The translations under genes were made by a program, and so were the position numbers. This document shows positions 32,042 to 45,274 of a DNA stretch of 64,000 bases, one piece after another. Origin of the DNA: Bisporella sp. PMI_857 (taxonomy: Eukaryota; Ascomycota; Leotiomycetes; Helotiales; Helotiaceae); assembly GCA_021307315.1 (NCBI GenBank), contig JAJSPD010000016.1, positions 310,001-374,000 on the forward strand, in the 5' to 3' direction. Position 1 is the stretch's first letter. Every line of letters starts with the position of its first letter. The notes below the pieces were generated by a model. That model saw only the letters and a list, made by a program, of their open reading frames with translations. It did no database searches and was not told the origin of the DNA.

Positions 32042-33532
32042 TTAAGAGGGGTAGCGATACTCCGCCTTCCTCCGTTCATCCTCTTCTCCGCTCGAAGTCC
32101 TACTTACAACAACCTCAGTGGTCTTATGGATGCCTCCCGCTACGGTCAACTCCTCGGTACTGCTCTCCATATCGCCCTGTCCCCCGGCCGGTTCCCGAAT
32201 GCCAACGAACCCTTTCTTTCCCCCGATAGTGCTCAAAGCATACGCGCCCCTGCTCAGCGCCTTCTGCCCGCTCTGCACATTGCTCGTCCCCCTACTCGAC
32301 GACTTCTCGCGGAAGAAGCGGATGAGCGGCGACAGCGGCGGGATGCAAGCCACCATTATCCCCAGGTTGTTTTCGACCATGGACCACATTATGAGCTGGG
32401 AGCTGTCGATGTAGTTCGCGAGGGACTTGATGGTGAGGATGCGGATGATTTGGATGATCGTTATGAAGATCCCCAAGGAGAAGATCCCAAGGAGGATGAG
32501 CTTCTTGCGCTTGGGGAGGCGGGTCTTGATGAGCATTGGGAACGGCGTCAACATACTGTTCACAGGTGTATTAGCATCTCTTTTATGCCAGCGCTGTGAT
32601 TTTTGCTTACATTATCACGTCGAAGAGAATTGTTAGTGAGGCCATGCTGGTGTAAACTGGTACAGCTACTAAACAAGAGCCGGTTGTCACTGCGGGATCC
32701 CATTGTTTTGAAATCTATATGCGTCACCGCTATTAGCATCTCGGCGTGATGTGTGAGGAATAGGCTTGACGTACAGGTTGACAAAGATTGAGTTGAACTA
32801 GCAGAAAGGAAAGGTGAAATGCTGTGCAAGCTGCTATGATGGCAATAATGCTAAGTCGGTAAACTCTGTCGACAGTGATTCTATAGAAGGAGCAAAGTAA
32901 ACTAAGTTTGAAGCCTAGAATGCTTGTGATGTAGCTATGAGCTCCAAGTCAGTATGTATGAATTACAACGAGCCGGGTGAATGGCGTTTGAATGAGCTTA
33001 CAATGGCGCGCCCATGTATTGAAGCTTGAGCTGGTTAGTCGAATATCTCCGTAGCAGGAATCGATAGTGAGGGCTTACCAGACCAAAATTGAAAATATTC
33101 TCTGTAGGCATGTCGGCCAAGTTCTGCAGTCCTAGACCCCATTTCGATTCTAGTTATGACTTAGCTGGGCTCTGTTTTGTTGTCACTCCGGAAGTTCTTA
33201 CGGACGATCGTCACCACCATAAAACCACATGACATAAACTTTTAGGATAATTAACTTGACGTTCTTTGTCTGCTCAGATCTCTCGTATCTCACATACCCA
33301 AGTAAATACAATAACCCAGTCATCTGGCCAGGATGGTTAGTTAGCTGTTTTGCTGAATTGCATGTCTTTTGCATGACTTACCAAGTCCGGTAGCTTTAAT
33401 CATCCATAATCTCACATACATGCGCAACGAAACCAAAATGAGCGCAAGGGTTGTGAACGAGATTCCCACGGCAGCAATTGTTGGGGCGTTGGTCTCAGCA
33501 TTTGGATTTACGGTGTTGTAAGTCCAACCCAT
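32042..33532 (-). CDS. SAT4/PTH11-like seven-helix membrane protein (fungal rhodopsin-like domain)
   Basis: About eight short exons between 33532 and 32042 splice into one frame. Readable pieces in order are MGWTYNTVNPNAETNAPT, a first helix (GISFTTLALILVSLRMYVRL), LDDWVIVFTW, KWGLGLQNLADMPTENIFNF, FYITSILGFKLSLLCSFYRI, a helix ending LVQLNLCQP, ISKQWDP, VYTSMASLTILFDVI, and LILLGIFSLGIFITIIQIIR. This order (LDDW, W-G-x-G, K-lLcsFYRi, C..Q P..) is that of the fungal SAT4/rhodopsin-like family, many of which are PTH11-type plasma-membrane receptors. A polar tail of about 80 residues would be cytosolic. No CFEM domain is present. The ligand is unknown. Exon borders were read by eye. Confidence 0.8.
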
Positions 33533-35264
33533 AATGACCCTCCTTCATCAACAACAGCAACAACAAGAAGCGATCGACGAAAGACCCGGAGTGCTGGGAA
33601 TGATATCGAGATCCGACTTGCAGCAGGGAACCCACGGCTTTAACATCACGATTGGGGATCAGCGTTCCTTTGATATGGTAAGGGCTACAAACAGGTGCAG
33701 TAGCGTTACAAGAGCTCATCATTGCTCATGTAAAATAAACTTTCTACTGCGGATGTTCCTTACCGAACACGTTCCAAAAGCTTCAGGGTGGCCTGCAAGG
33801 GGAAGGTAGGTGGAGCGTGCAACACGGCAGTACCCCTACTATCGAAGGAAAGATTCTTTCCAAGGTCTTGTATGAATGGAATTTCGAGCTCCCAAAGTCT
33901 AAATGTTGTTTGAGATTAGGGAACCAACCAGCCCGTGGCCCCCCCCACACAAATGGGCCTCGCTAAAAGTACATCAGCAAACTTTAATAGAGTACTGTAC
34001 AGGGTACCGAAATCTCCCTGAGGTGCTTGACGATAAGCACCGTAGTGTTTTGTCGCCAGAGACGAAAGATGAGTAAAGAAAAACACAGCACTAATCTGCC
34101 TACCTCTCGGGAAATTACTGTAAAGGGTGTTTTGCAAGAAGCCGTCAAGCTTTTTCCAACCTAAGGCGACTGCGGCTCCCACACCAAATTCCCGCGCTCT
34201 TCAGAGGAAACAAAGTTGCTTCAGCTTTTTAGTTTCGCACCATTCGAGGACGGCCCGCATGCAAGCTACACGAAAATCATCCAAACACATCACAAGTGAA
34301 ATGTGCACCTAATTCGACCGTATCAAGGGTCCTATCAAAAACCCCACCACCAAAAGCCCAAAAATCCTGTAGGTAATGCGAAACAGGCAGAACGCCCAAA
34401 GTGTGAGCACGTAAGCGTGCGGCATATTCCACCGTTATTCGGCGTTCCGTGGAGCCGACACTAAACCCTCCCCCAAAATCACATAAATTTAGCTCGAACT
34501 CATCTTGAAAGAAGATTCAGGGTCCTTCCTTCGTAGACCGCAAAACGCCATCTTTTAAGATAGGATTGCCGCTAAGGAAAAGGGGCTGACCCCGCTCGTT
34601 ATGGTTTCGCGCATTCAGTGGACGGTAACCTAGTAGATCCCCTTCGGGAGGCTTTTTTTTTTCTGCTTGGAAAGCAGCGTATGTGGCTGTGAGAACTCTT
34701 CCTTCGTCTTGAGCACGAGAGGGCCTTATCGCATATGAAATACAGATCTTTCTGTCGATTTCGCTGCGTAGGTAGGAGACAAGTCTCCAGAAAATTCAGG
34801 CAGTGGCCAAAAGCTGGAAGACGGGACGGAGCAACATGCAAAGTACTGCTAAGTTGGAGTGGACAAAATTAATCTTGGGTACAAGTGAGCCGGGCTAATA
34901 CTAAGCGACGGCTTGAAGCGAATAACTTTTTCCAGCCCCCTGCCAAGGCACCTAGATTATCACCAACGCGGTTATGGTTGGCGAGTGCCGCCACCTAGTG
35001 CATTAGCCTACATACACTTGCATGTATCAACGCCATAATTTCATCCATTTTGTTTCCACGCCGCCTTGCCGTGCCGTTGCCCTCTGTGGAATAAAACGCT
35101 TTAAAGTTTGTCGACGTTCTGGTATACGAATTGGCTAAGCAAACGAGGGAAGGGGCACACACATTGAAGGGAAAAAAGAGTATGATGAGGCCACATTGTC
35201 ACCCTGCATCTTGTATTGCGAGTTTATCTATGGATATATAAAGTGTGGAGTTTGAAGCATCTGA
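33533..35264. other. intergenic, nothing recognised
   Basis: 1.7 kb with a CAACAGCAACAACAAGAAG stretch near 33548, a C8 run at 33938 and a T-run at 34653. No gene or RNA is supported. Confidence 0.45.
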
Positions 35265-37063
35265 TTAAGCTTTGCACATTCTCCCATTATTTGCCACAGT
35301 CCAGTACTCACTGCCAACAGTCTTAAGAGACCAAAGAAGTCTATTAGGATCATACTTCTTCTTGATCGATAATAATTTTGCATAATTCGCGCCGAAGAAA
35401 GCATCCTGCCAATTCGGCTGTCTGAAATCCGCCTCGTTCATATACACACCACTTCCTGGAGTTACAGCCTCGAGTTGCGGCACAACAACGTTTGTCATTT
35501 TGTCTTGAAGTGCAATCATGTCAGCCCACGGCGCTGTGAAATTCCATGGAGTTGTGAGTGTTGCATGAATGAGCGCTTTTCTCCACGCTGGAAGAACTGC
35601 GTTGGATACTTTGCTTGCGAAAGGAGAGACGTCTGTGGCAACCCCGATAAAGAGAACGCCATTTTGGGTAATGTTTCTTGCGACATTCATGAATCCCGCA
35701 TTATTCTGCGTGATTGTGGTACGAGGGATGAGACGCCCTCCGTACTGGGCGATTCCAACCTGGATGTTGCCGAAGGGTAGGGGACCAAAGTATTTATCAT
35801 AATGCTCTGTGTAGGTCGCCGACTGACTATATGTGACACTGTATTGTATCCCGAGCGCGGTGAGCGCCTTCACAAAAGGTGCCAGTATCGTTTCCACCTG
35901 AGCCTGGGTCTTGTTGTAGCCAGTGAATGGCCCAATCTGAAAAAATTGGTCACTGAAATAGTAAATGACCAATCCCCCGGCATCCACCATGGCAGGAAGC
36001 AAAGAGTGAAATGCTGAGACACCAGCATAAAAGTTGTCCGCCGTCGTTGTAGAGGAAAGAAAGACTAGAGAGGCGCCGCTGACAGTGGTGTCTGGGTATG
36101 CTTTGGAAGTCATTGAGACCACAACTCCATAAGTTCCGCCGCCACCACCGCTCAATGCCCAGTAGAGGTCTGAGTTTTTGGTACGAGTGGCTGTGACCAG
36201 GCTCCCATCCGCAAGTACTACATCGAAGGAAAGAGTCTGATCGGCGCCGAGTCCAAAGGAAGTGCTGAGAGCAGAATGGCCACCACCTTGGGTATATCCT
36301 CCAGCTACTCCAACTGTAGGGCATTCACCTCCAATTGCTACCAGTCCCTTTACCTTAGCAGCTGCCATTGCCTCATACCCTTGTATGCCAGCTCCCATCT
36401 TAATTGCTTTGCCCGTGTAGTATGCATCCGACCAGTCAATAATTTGTGTATCTTTCAAATAATGAGTCCAGATCGCCAGTGCACCAGCACCGGTTGAACG
36501 CCCATTGTAGCTATTTTGATATCAATGAAATTCCTCTTGTCAGATCAAGTAATGATTTTACGTACTCATGGCCTGTATTTCGAACTACAAAGCGAATGTT
36601 GCGAGCTTGTGCAAAATTGACAGCTGCTATAACATCTCCGGGGCATGTAGCATTTATGGAGTAGCTGACATAGTTTCCTAGAGTACATGGCTTCGACCTT
36701 GGAGTAAACGGATCACAGCTTTGGTTGGCAAAGAACGGGGCCATGACCGAGGATGAGGATGACAAACTAATTTCGAGTTAGCAAGGCTCAACTCTCCATT
36801 ATCTAGATAGCTTACTGTATCGGAACATCTTGCCATTGACTTTGATAGGACGCACAAGTCGCAGCATTGTATGATGGGTCGTGACATGGAGAACCCAATG
36901 GTACCGTGGCAATCAAGCGACCTTCAACCGTTGCATTCAAAGCTCGCCATTGAGCAGCTGTTGGCCACCCGCTGTCGCCTGGCAGATAACGACAGGATGT
37001 AGCCAACGCTGTCGAGAACAACGGGAGGCAGAAAAGAGCCTGCTGTATTGTGGCGAGCTTCAT
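35265..37063 (-). CDS. secreted FAD-linked oxidase (berberine-bridge-enzyme type, VAO family)
   Basis: Three exons (37063-36816, 36766-36566, 36510-35265) give 564 residues. A signal peptide starts MKLATIQQALFCLPLFSTALA. The FAD_binding_4 domain carries VVRNTGHDYNGRSTGAGALA, where the His is the usual covalent FAD site. GGECPTVGVAGGYTQGGGHS follows, whose Cys matches the second covalent site of bicovalent BBE-like enzymes. The BBE C-terminal motif is visible as YMNEADFRQPNWQDAFFG..YAKLLSIKKKYDP. Such enzymes oxidise alcohols, sugars or amines with O2 and are common as secreted carbohydrate oxidases or tailoring enzymes. The substrate cannot be told. The gene is separated from the kinase/synthase block by nearly 3 kb. 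Confidence 0.9.
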
Positions 37064-39984
37064 TGTTTCACATGAGGAGTGCAAACAAGGTTGAGCCGTT
37101 GGAAGATTGGCAGCTTGATGAGCTATATGTATCAAACTTTCGAGTCCTGCAGGGTCACACGTTCTTCGGGACAACTGCATCTTTTTGGATAGCTAAGAGG
37201 TTGACGTGGGAGGGGTGATAGTTGGAGCTCCGGCCAATCAAAATGACCGATGAGGAAACTAGGATCCGCCCCCAGCCGCCATATCCTGGTTAGAACGAAG
37301 CTTCCGTGCCGCCGCTGCGGAAGCTTGGAAATTTCTTCCACGACGATATATTGGGGGAGGCGGGGAGGGGGTGAAAGGAGAGGTGATGTTCTGTCCTGTT
37401 CAATAGTGGGAGGCTGGTGCAGCTTGTTGGAGCCCGGAAAACACATCGGGAGATAAGTAAATAAATAAAGGCTATTTAGCGGGTCGAATGGGGACAAACA
37501 AGGACGGCCATCATCCTGAATGGCCGGATCTCTCCTTGAGGCTCCCTTGCTACGTTCATATTCCTTTTTTGGCAGGAGCCACTACACTGTACTGACACTG
37601 TACTGTACAAAGTACGTATGTACAAGACCAGCGATAAGTACAGCATTTTAGGTGCAAGGATGCGGACCCTTACCGAAAAACAGACAAGGCACAATGCTTC
37701 GTACCACGGTCCCGTACGGTACGAAATCTGACTGGTGGGCCTAGTGAAAAGCTTGACCTGTTCACGACCCATAATTTAACATTTATTTAGGGAGACGCAT
37801 CCGTGGGTCCAGAACCATGGGACTGGACTTGGCTTGCATGTGCTTTGTACACGTAAACAAGGAACATACCAAAATTGAATCCCAATCCCATAAAATCACG
37901 CACCAGAATTAATCTATGCGAAATACATAAAACTGAAATGAGGTGTTATCCCCGCGGATAGAAACTAATCACCATGAAATCAAGCATGTGGGGGTATGCC
38001 GAATACTCCGTAAGGTCAGCCAACTTTCTTTCCCGGGTTTTGATTTTTGGAAATAGCGTCAATTATTAAGAGCTGCAGCCAATATTGAACCTTCACGTCA
38101 TCTATGGCTGTTATAATCCATCATCGAAGTGCTCAAGACTTCTTTCTCTCTGTATACAACCTGCTTTTTATCTAGCATCTTATATAGCGTCTTAGAAGTG
38201 ATGTGGCTGCATTTAAAGAAAAGGCTAAGAGCATAAAAGGCTTAGCACCGTGCTCGAGAATCCAGAAACAACACAGAACTTTTTAGACCAACATGAAGCT
38301 TGCAGGCTTGATCAGCCACCTATGCCTAGCTAACTCCAATGAAGGATTTTAGTCAAATAGCCAATCGACATTATGCGAACACATAAATACTAATGACAAC
38401 GGATCCGCTTGCATTGTCCAAGTACAAAAATAGGCTCCGTGACCACGGGCTTCTGCTTATGGCAACCAAAGATTATGGTCGAAGGTCAATAGTGCTCACT
38501 TGTGTTACAAGGATCAAGACTGCCGAATTCAATATCGGGACATATCCGCCATGAAAAATGGCCTGACTGACATTTCGTATTCTGCTCATGTCAAATTACC
38601 TTACCTCAACGACTGCACTTATTTTCTCCTGACCGGAGAATAAAAGGTTGGCAGAAGCAGGGACTTTTGGGTTTCTGAACTTATCTTACAAGGTACGTTT
38701 CGCGCTTTCCTTTCCTTCTACCCTAATTTAACGCTATCTCGTACTTTGACTATCGATGTCGGCCGCTGCTGTACATCCTGCTCTGGTTCCGACATCAGGA
38801 GTTGTGGTGCCTGGTTAGGCTCCGCATCCACGGGATATAGGAGATTGGAGAAAGATCAGGGAGGGCCATGGTTTTGTACCGCATGCTGTGTCTTGTTTGG
38901 CGGATCAAACTGTAACACTATCCCATAGTGGGACATCTTTGTGCGCACGTTCACTAGAATAGAGAAATTAATGTCGTCTAGGGCGAGATTTCGATGGAGA
39001 TGGTGATATTTAACATGTCCCGTGAAATTATTAGTACAAATAGAATCGACTATTCGTCGTGGCAATGAAACGATGAGCGCAACGACGTTTTCCTTCGGCC
39101 CAAACGCTACCTAGAATATTCACTCTTCGCCCCGATCTTGGCGTTTCAGGAACGCCTGTTTGGCTCACGGGTGCTCTACCTCAAAGGAGGGAGCTTATAC
39201 TTGAGTGTATAACTTTAGCGAGCTGTGGGGTCGTAGTTCTTCCAGGTATTGAAACAAATTACACGCTCTTCAGACTAGCTACAGGCGGTTGCTTCTAAAT
39301 CAAACTGCCCAGAAACTGGGCACGATCTAGCTGGCTATAGAGTAAGGACTTGCTACGTAGCTTATTATGGATATCTCACCATCATGTCGTTAATGAAAAG
39401 CCGTACTATACCGCACCTAGCTAAAGTTGGGCCACCACACAGTACCCAGTACGCTGATATGTTCAGTTCGCAATCAAAATACTTGGTCAAAATTAATCTT
39501 CGTACAACTACATGTATCCCGGAAAGTTTGAAAAAAAAGAGTGAAGCAGCTGTTGGATAGCTTTTGATTATTGGCTTTAAAATATAGATTGATATTGTTG
39601 GTCCCAAAGTTAAAAATTTTTGGTCTCCTCGCATCTCCGATTCTCTTCTCCTCAGGAGACGGATTCGGGAGTGAGCGCATAAAGGGGGCAAATTGTGTTC
39701 ACAACCTTCTAAAACGAACACGCTTTAAAGGCCCCGGCGTTCATAATTTGACAAGCTTGTCCTGAATTTAGTGCTAGTGGCTGTAGTATAAGACGTATTT
39801 CCTGAGGCAACGTTTGAAAAGTAGTTATTTATACGCCCGAACCCCCGACGCTAGAAACTCTGAAAATTTATACATAAACTTGTGATAACAAAGCCGGCCT
39901 AAATTCATTTATTTTCTTTCCTTTTTTGGCTTATTTATAACTCTGTATATGTAATGTAACGAATAAATTAGCGCACAAAGCCTG
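37064..39984. other. large intergenic region, nothing recognised
   Basis: 2.9 kb without a supportable gene. A dense cluster of GTACTGTACA-like words lies at 37585-37635 and CGGTACGAAATC nearby. No RNA gene or repeat family member from elsewhere in the window is recognised. Confidence 0.45.
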
Positions 39985-42165
39985 CTACATGCTCTTACTA
40001 AGCCTCTGTTGTGCTTGAACGGTCTTGACTAAAGACGAGATGATGCTAAGTAACCCCAACGCTCCTGCGTCAGGGATCCCGCCCTCCTCTTCTCTTTCGA
40101 AGATCCCTTGATCAACATAGCTGGCTCGACCAAACAACGCCTTCATCTTCTTGGTCGATTCCATTCCCTGCCTTGCTGCCTCAAGCGCTTCTGTAAGCCC
40201 ACTAGGGTCCGAGGAGATATTCTCAATGAATGGGATGAGCACGTCCATCATCGTCCTGCTGCCTTTTCGGGCTCGAGTATATCTGAATAAATCCTTAAGT
40301 GCACGTCCCGCAGCTATCGAAAGTATGACTGATGTGCTATGGCCGGTATCCGGTTCGCTGTTATTGAGGCCAGAGACGAGGCCGTTGAGATAGATCCCGT
40401 ATATTGCACCAGACGTACCTCCCATGCTAGCTTCGATGATGTTGGAGATTGTATGTAGACCACCGATAAGGTCTGAAGTGTTAATTTCGCCGCGTTGTAG
40501 AGCGGCCGCTATCGCTGTTGGATCATGTCAGAGCGTTACGAAAGGAATTTAGGTGCTAAGACAAACCGTTTGAGCCCGCTAGCAAGGTCTCACCACAATC
40601 TCCATCGCCAGCGACAGTATCGAAGTGAGTGATTGCGGGTTCGTCGGCAGTAATGCTGCTTGAAATCTCCCTCAACACAGCTGTGAACAATGCAGCGTCA
40701 ACTGCGTACATGATTAGTCGTTTGTCTGAGAGATGGGAAGTGTTAAAAAAATACCTTTTAAAGATGAGAGTTTAGGTTTCCCCTCATCCAGGCATAGCTT
40801 AGTCTCAGGGGGCTCCTCTGTATTACCCAGTGCAGCAGGAATCCAACCAGGCGCATCTGTTGCTCTGTCTAGTAGTGGAATCATTTCATTATTGAGTTTT
40901 AAAAGTGTTATGGAGAATCCAAGGCCATTCATCGAGGAAACCAGAGTGCCCCTGATTATACGCCTTGGTATGATCCTATAATTTGAGCTCAATTGTGTAA
41001 GAATCTCGTCCAAGATTGCATGCAACTCGAGCGTGCTCAATCCACCTAGGTTGTTGAGTGCAAGAACAATAATATCTGTTTCCACGAATGTGACGAAACT
41101 CCTGCCGCTCTGATTTTCATCAAGAAGACGACTTAGCATTTGCCCTACTGTTTCATGTAGTGACCCAATACGTGCACGCTGAACGCCGGGCTCATTATGG
41201 ATCCCTGGACAAATCAGCTGTGTAAAAACTGAGATTTTCATTGTACTTACCCATGCCATATTCAAGTTCTCCAAGACTAATCTCGTCCTCGGAAGTGAGT
41301 GTGCGACCAGGGACGTGGCATCTTTGAAGACTAACACCGATTGTAGCCATATTACGGGCAACTGATTCTGCAATTGAGTATACTTCCTCTAGGCTGGCGC
41401 TATTTTCTTTGATTAGTATTCTGAATAGATGTATAACATAACGGGCATGACTACCCTCCCACAGCTGCTGCGCCCGCAATCTTATGGACCAGCACCACGC
41501 CAGCAAGCCCTCGGCGACCGATTGTCGAGCCGACTTTGTGAGGAATGGAGATATCATCTCCTACGAGTAAAAGTTTACACGTTATCCCAGCAGCTTTGGC
41601 TTTCTCAGTCGCCAGTCCGAAACTCAAGGCATCTCCAGTATAATTCTTGGCGATAATCAAAGTGCTGGAGCTTTCAGTCGAGATATACACGGAGACCTGT
41701 GAAATTTCTCACCCTTTCTCGGATGGAAACGCCTTGATGGCTTTGAAGATTTGGGAGGCAGATGGCGATGCGAAGATGTTGCCTGCTATCACCGCATCAA
41801 GCATCCCCTCTCCGATGAATCCCGCATGTGCAGGCTCATGTCCTGAACCACCTGAGCATGGTCAGACTTTATGTTCAAAATTCCCTGGCATACGTACCGC
41901 CGGATAATAGGATCACTTTGTCTGAAACGTTCCCTGTATATATATTTCTTCTGAAGACGACTACCTTGGTTATTGGTAATAGCACACATGGCCGACGAGC
42001 ACATACTCTTTTCCGTGGGATCAAGAAAAAGCCCAGGTGAAAATCGCACTACTCCTCTTAGTGAACGTATCACCAGGTCACTGGTGTCGTCTACGAAAGA
42101 CTTTGCTTCGACTTTTTAGTTATGTTTTCAATAATTATTCAAGTGGTCTTACACATTATGGTCAT
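39985..42165 (-). CDS. DAK: dihydroxyacetone (glycerone) kinase
   Basis: Nine exons (42165-42153, 42111-42007, 41933-41898, 41851-41713, 41664-41455, 41393-41251, 41204-40755, 40701-40567, 40514-39985) sum to 586 residues exactly in frame. The DhaK domain shows [57 protein letters not shown] and the covalent substrate-binding His in RCHVPGR. The DhaL domain has the ATP/Mg motif [10 protein letters not shown] and [16 protein letters not shown]. The enzyme phosphorylates dihydroxyacetone with ATP in the cytosol; no PTS1 is present (ends SKSM). It is divergent from dihydroxyacetone synthase, 782 bp between starts, which points to use of the dihydroxyacetone that enzyme makes. No disruption was found. 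Confidence 0.93.
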
Positions 42166-42947
42166 GAACAAAAAATCGTAGTTGTGTAAAGAGATAATTG
42201 AATGATGCATGAAAAGCTGCCGCAAGCGCAGCACCTATAAATGGATAATTTTCTCATACAGTTTTATATTTCCTCTTCTTCTGCGAGGTATCTATTTTAG
42301 CTTGTCCTGATATTGCGGTTTACCACTAACTTGTGCGGTAAGCACATGGTACTGAGTAAATGTGGACACACTGGTGTAAGATGTATGTGGACGCTGGGGG
42401 GATGGGAGATTTGGAAGGGCAAGTATAACCCATCTAGTCTTGAGCATCAAGGCAACGCTTCCATGAAAAGTTACTCAAGGTATCGTACCCCATTTCACAT
42501 ATTTGTCAGAAAACTCCTCTATAAAAAGGGCCAATATGGGCTTCTGGTTAAGGTGGTTACGCCTTCCATTTCGGGCAGCATATAAGACACGTGGGGAAGT
42601 GGGGGAAGTGCAGCTTGGGAAGTGGGGTGAATAGTGATAAACCTTTCGGGTAGGCTTAAACCTGCCACCTGAGAGAGTAGATATCTAAATATTACCACGC
42701 CGAGAAATATCCACCCGAATTAGGAAGTTTCTAACGCAGACTTTATTGTGCATTTGTAACCGGGAAGAACAAGTTCGATGTCCATGGCCATCAAACCACT
42801 AACAGTATCAGCGAAACAGAACGCAAGTATAATTTTCATTGAATATATATCTTCCATTCTGGCCGTAAGTAATCGTCCCTTCTTGGCCCTTGTTTCTTAA
42901 AGGAAATCACCCTCATCAGCGTGGTTGAATACTTGAATCTACAAGAA
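42166..42947. promoter_or_regulatory. shared upstream region of dihydroxyacetone kinase and synthase
   Basis: 782 bp between two divergent, functionally linked genes. It contains a G-rich tract (CACGTGGGGAAGTGGGGGAA near 42590, then GGGAAGTGGGGTG) with a repeated GGGAAGTG word, which is a plausible factor-binding cluster. Which regulator binds is unknown. Confidence 0.45.
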
Positions 42948-45274
42948 ATGGCTTCATCAGCTACGGACCCTAAAACTACGGCCCATGTCAGTACCATGGT
43001 TGCAGGCAGCTTGAAGGAGGAGATACAAAGCAAGAAACAAACGATTATTTCCAAAGAGCATGATATCGTATTAAAAACGTTTCGGCTGCTGGTGGCTGAC
43101 TTGTGTGAACAATTCGGCGGCGGTCATCCAGGGTGAGAACCACAATCCGTGATAAATATATGTCTTCATTAATGACTTCTTAGAGGTGCCATTGGCATGG
43201 CTGCTATTGGTGTAGCGCTATGGAAATACTCAATGCGATATGCTCCTCATACGCCTGACTATTTCAATAGAGACCGTTTCGTTCTTTCAAATGGTGGGTT
43301 TCTCAGACAACAGGTGCCTCTCTTGTGCTGACTGTGGATAGGCCACTGCTGTCTGTTCCAGTATTGTTTCCTTCACCTCACAGGCTATAAGAACATGACA
43401 AATGATCAATTACGCTCCTATCATTCTGAGCGTGCCGATGCGCTGTGTCCTGGCCATCCAGAGATTGAACATGAAGGAATTGAAGTCACGACTGGCCCCC
43501 TGGGACAGGGAATTGCAAACGCTGTCGGATTAGCTATGTCATCTAAGCACCTCGGTGCTGTGTATAACAGGCCAGGCTTTGAAGTCGTTAATAACCATAC
43601 TTGGTGTATGATAGGCGATGCTTGTTTACAGGAAGGTGTAGCCCTTGAGGCTATATCTTTTGCCGGCCACTTAAAGTTAGATAATTTGACAGTCATGTAT
43701 GACAACAATCAAGTGACGTGTGATGGGTCTGTTGATCTCACCAATACTGAGGACGTCAACGCAAAGATGCGAGCTTGTGGTTGGGAAGTCATGGATATCG
43801 AGGATGGGTGCTTCGACGTCCTGGGACTAGTAGATGCCCTTCAAAAGTCACGGGAGCTAAAATGCGGAAAACCAGTTTTCATCAACATTCGAACTATCAT
43901 CGGGGTTGATAGCGCAGTAGCTGGTGAAGCCATCGCCCATGGTGCGGCATTTGGTAAGGAAAATGTCGCAACTATGAAAGAATCCTATGGCTTCAACCCT
44001 GAGGAGCATTTTGTGCTTGGGGAAGAGACTTGTCGATTTTTTGAGGACATTCCTGCCAAAGGGCAGAAACTTGTGGAAGACTGGAATCAACTTGTGGTAG
44101 CTTACAGCAAGGCACACCCAATATTAGCCACTGAATTTAAACGAAGAATTAAAGGAGAGCTTCCAGCGGACTGGAAGGCTCATATACCAGACTCATTTCC
44201 CTCGACCGCAACACCCTCGAGAAAATCTGCCGGGCTTGCTTTCAATCCTGTAGCGAAGGCCGTAAATTCGTTTATGGTTGGGACCGCAGATCTTTCACCA
44301 TCTGTCAATATGATCTGGCCTGGCAAAGTTGACTTCCAGAACGTGAGAATCCTGCGTGCGCATATATCATCTGTGCCTCAATACGCTGACATTTTATCCA
44401 GCCTGATCTAAGAACCACTTGCGGCATCAATGGTGATTACACTGGCCGCTATATACATTATGGCATCCGCGAACACGCTATGGCCGCTATATCTAATGGC
44501 CTTGCAGCCTTCGCGCCGCAAACCATCATTCCAGTCACATCCACCTTCTTCATGTTTTACCTCTACGCCGCACCTGCGGTGCGTATGGGAGCCCTTCAGA
44601 AACTTCAAGTAATCCACGTTGCGACCCACGACTCCATCGGCACGGGCGAAGACGGTCCAACGCACCAGCCTATCGAGCTCGCCGCACTCTACCGTGCCAT
44701 GCCAGAGCTGTTGTATATCCGTCCCGGCGATAGCGAGGAAGTGGCCGGCGCCTGGATCACTGCGATCGAGGCTAAGGCCACCCCGAGCATTATTTCGCTG
44801 AGCCGGCATGCCCTGCCACAGCAATCCACAACCCGGCGTGATAAGGTCGCTCTTGGTGCCTACGTACTTGCCGAGCATAACAATGCAGATCTCACTCTCG
44901 TCGGCGTTGGCTCTGAGCTCAGCATTACGGTATCCCTCGCCGATTTGCTCACACGCTCCCACGGCCTCACCGTACGCATCGTAAGTTTCCCATGTAGGCG
45001 CCTGTTCGAGCGGCAGTCGCGCGAATACCAGCGTAGCGTGCTGCGTCGCCACGAGGGAATCCCTGCCATTGGGGTCGAGGCTTATGCGAGCTTGGGATGG
45101 GAGCGCTGGGTCGATGCGGCATTTTGCATGAAGAGTTTCGGCCATAGTCTTCCTGGAAGTGCGGCATATAAATATTTCGGATTCGTGCCGGATCAGATGG
45201 CGCCAAAGGTCATGGGATATCTAGATAGCATCAAGATTGATGAAACTCTGCGAAGGGAATTTGTAGAGCTTTGA
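42948..45274 (+). CDS. DAS: dihydroxyacetone synthase (formaldehyde transketolase)
   Basis: Four exons (42948-43132, 43184-43293, 43342-44342, 44402-45274) give 722 residues. The enzyme transfers a two-carbon unit from xylulose 5-phosphate to formaldehyde, giving dihydroxyacetone and glyceraldehyde 3-phosphate. The TPP region reads GDACLQEGVALEAISFAGHL then YDNNQVTCDGSVDLTNTEDV, which is the DAS version of the transketolase motif. The pyrimidine-binding half has YGIREHAMAAISNGLAAF, THDSIGTGEDGPTHQPIEL and LYIRPGDSEEVAGAW. The C-terminus (FVEL) is not a canonical peroxisomal PTS1, unlike yeast DAS. The last exon looks clearly more GC-rich than exons 1-3. The divergent kinase supports the assignment over ordinary transketolase. 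Confidence 0.9.

Noticed and set aside
31934..32599. Plus-strand 221-codon frame
   Set aside because: It is antisense to the C-terminal exon of the SAT4-like membrane protein, which splices cleanly.
37580..37640. GTACTGTACA cluster as an operator array
   Set aside because: No gene start is nearby and the words are irregularly spaced.
41900..42010. Frameshift in the dihydroxyacetone kinase N-terminus
   Set aside because: A GTATGT donor at 42006 and an acceptor at 41934 restore the frame, and all nine exons sum to whole codons.
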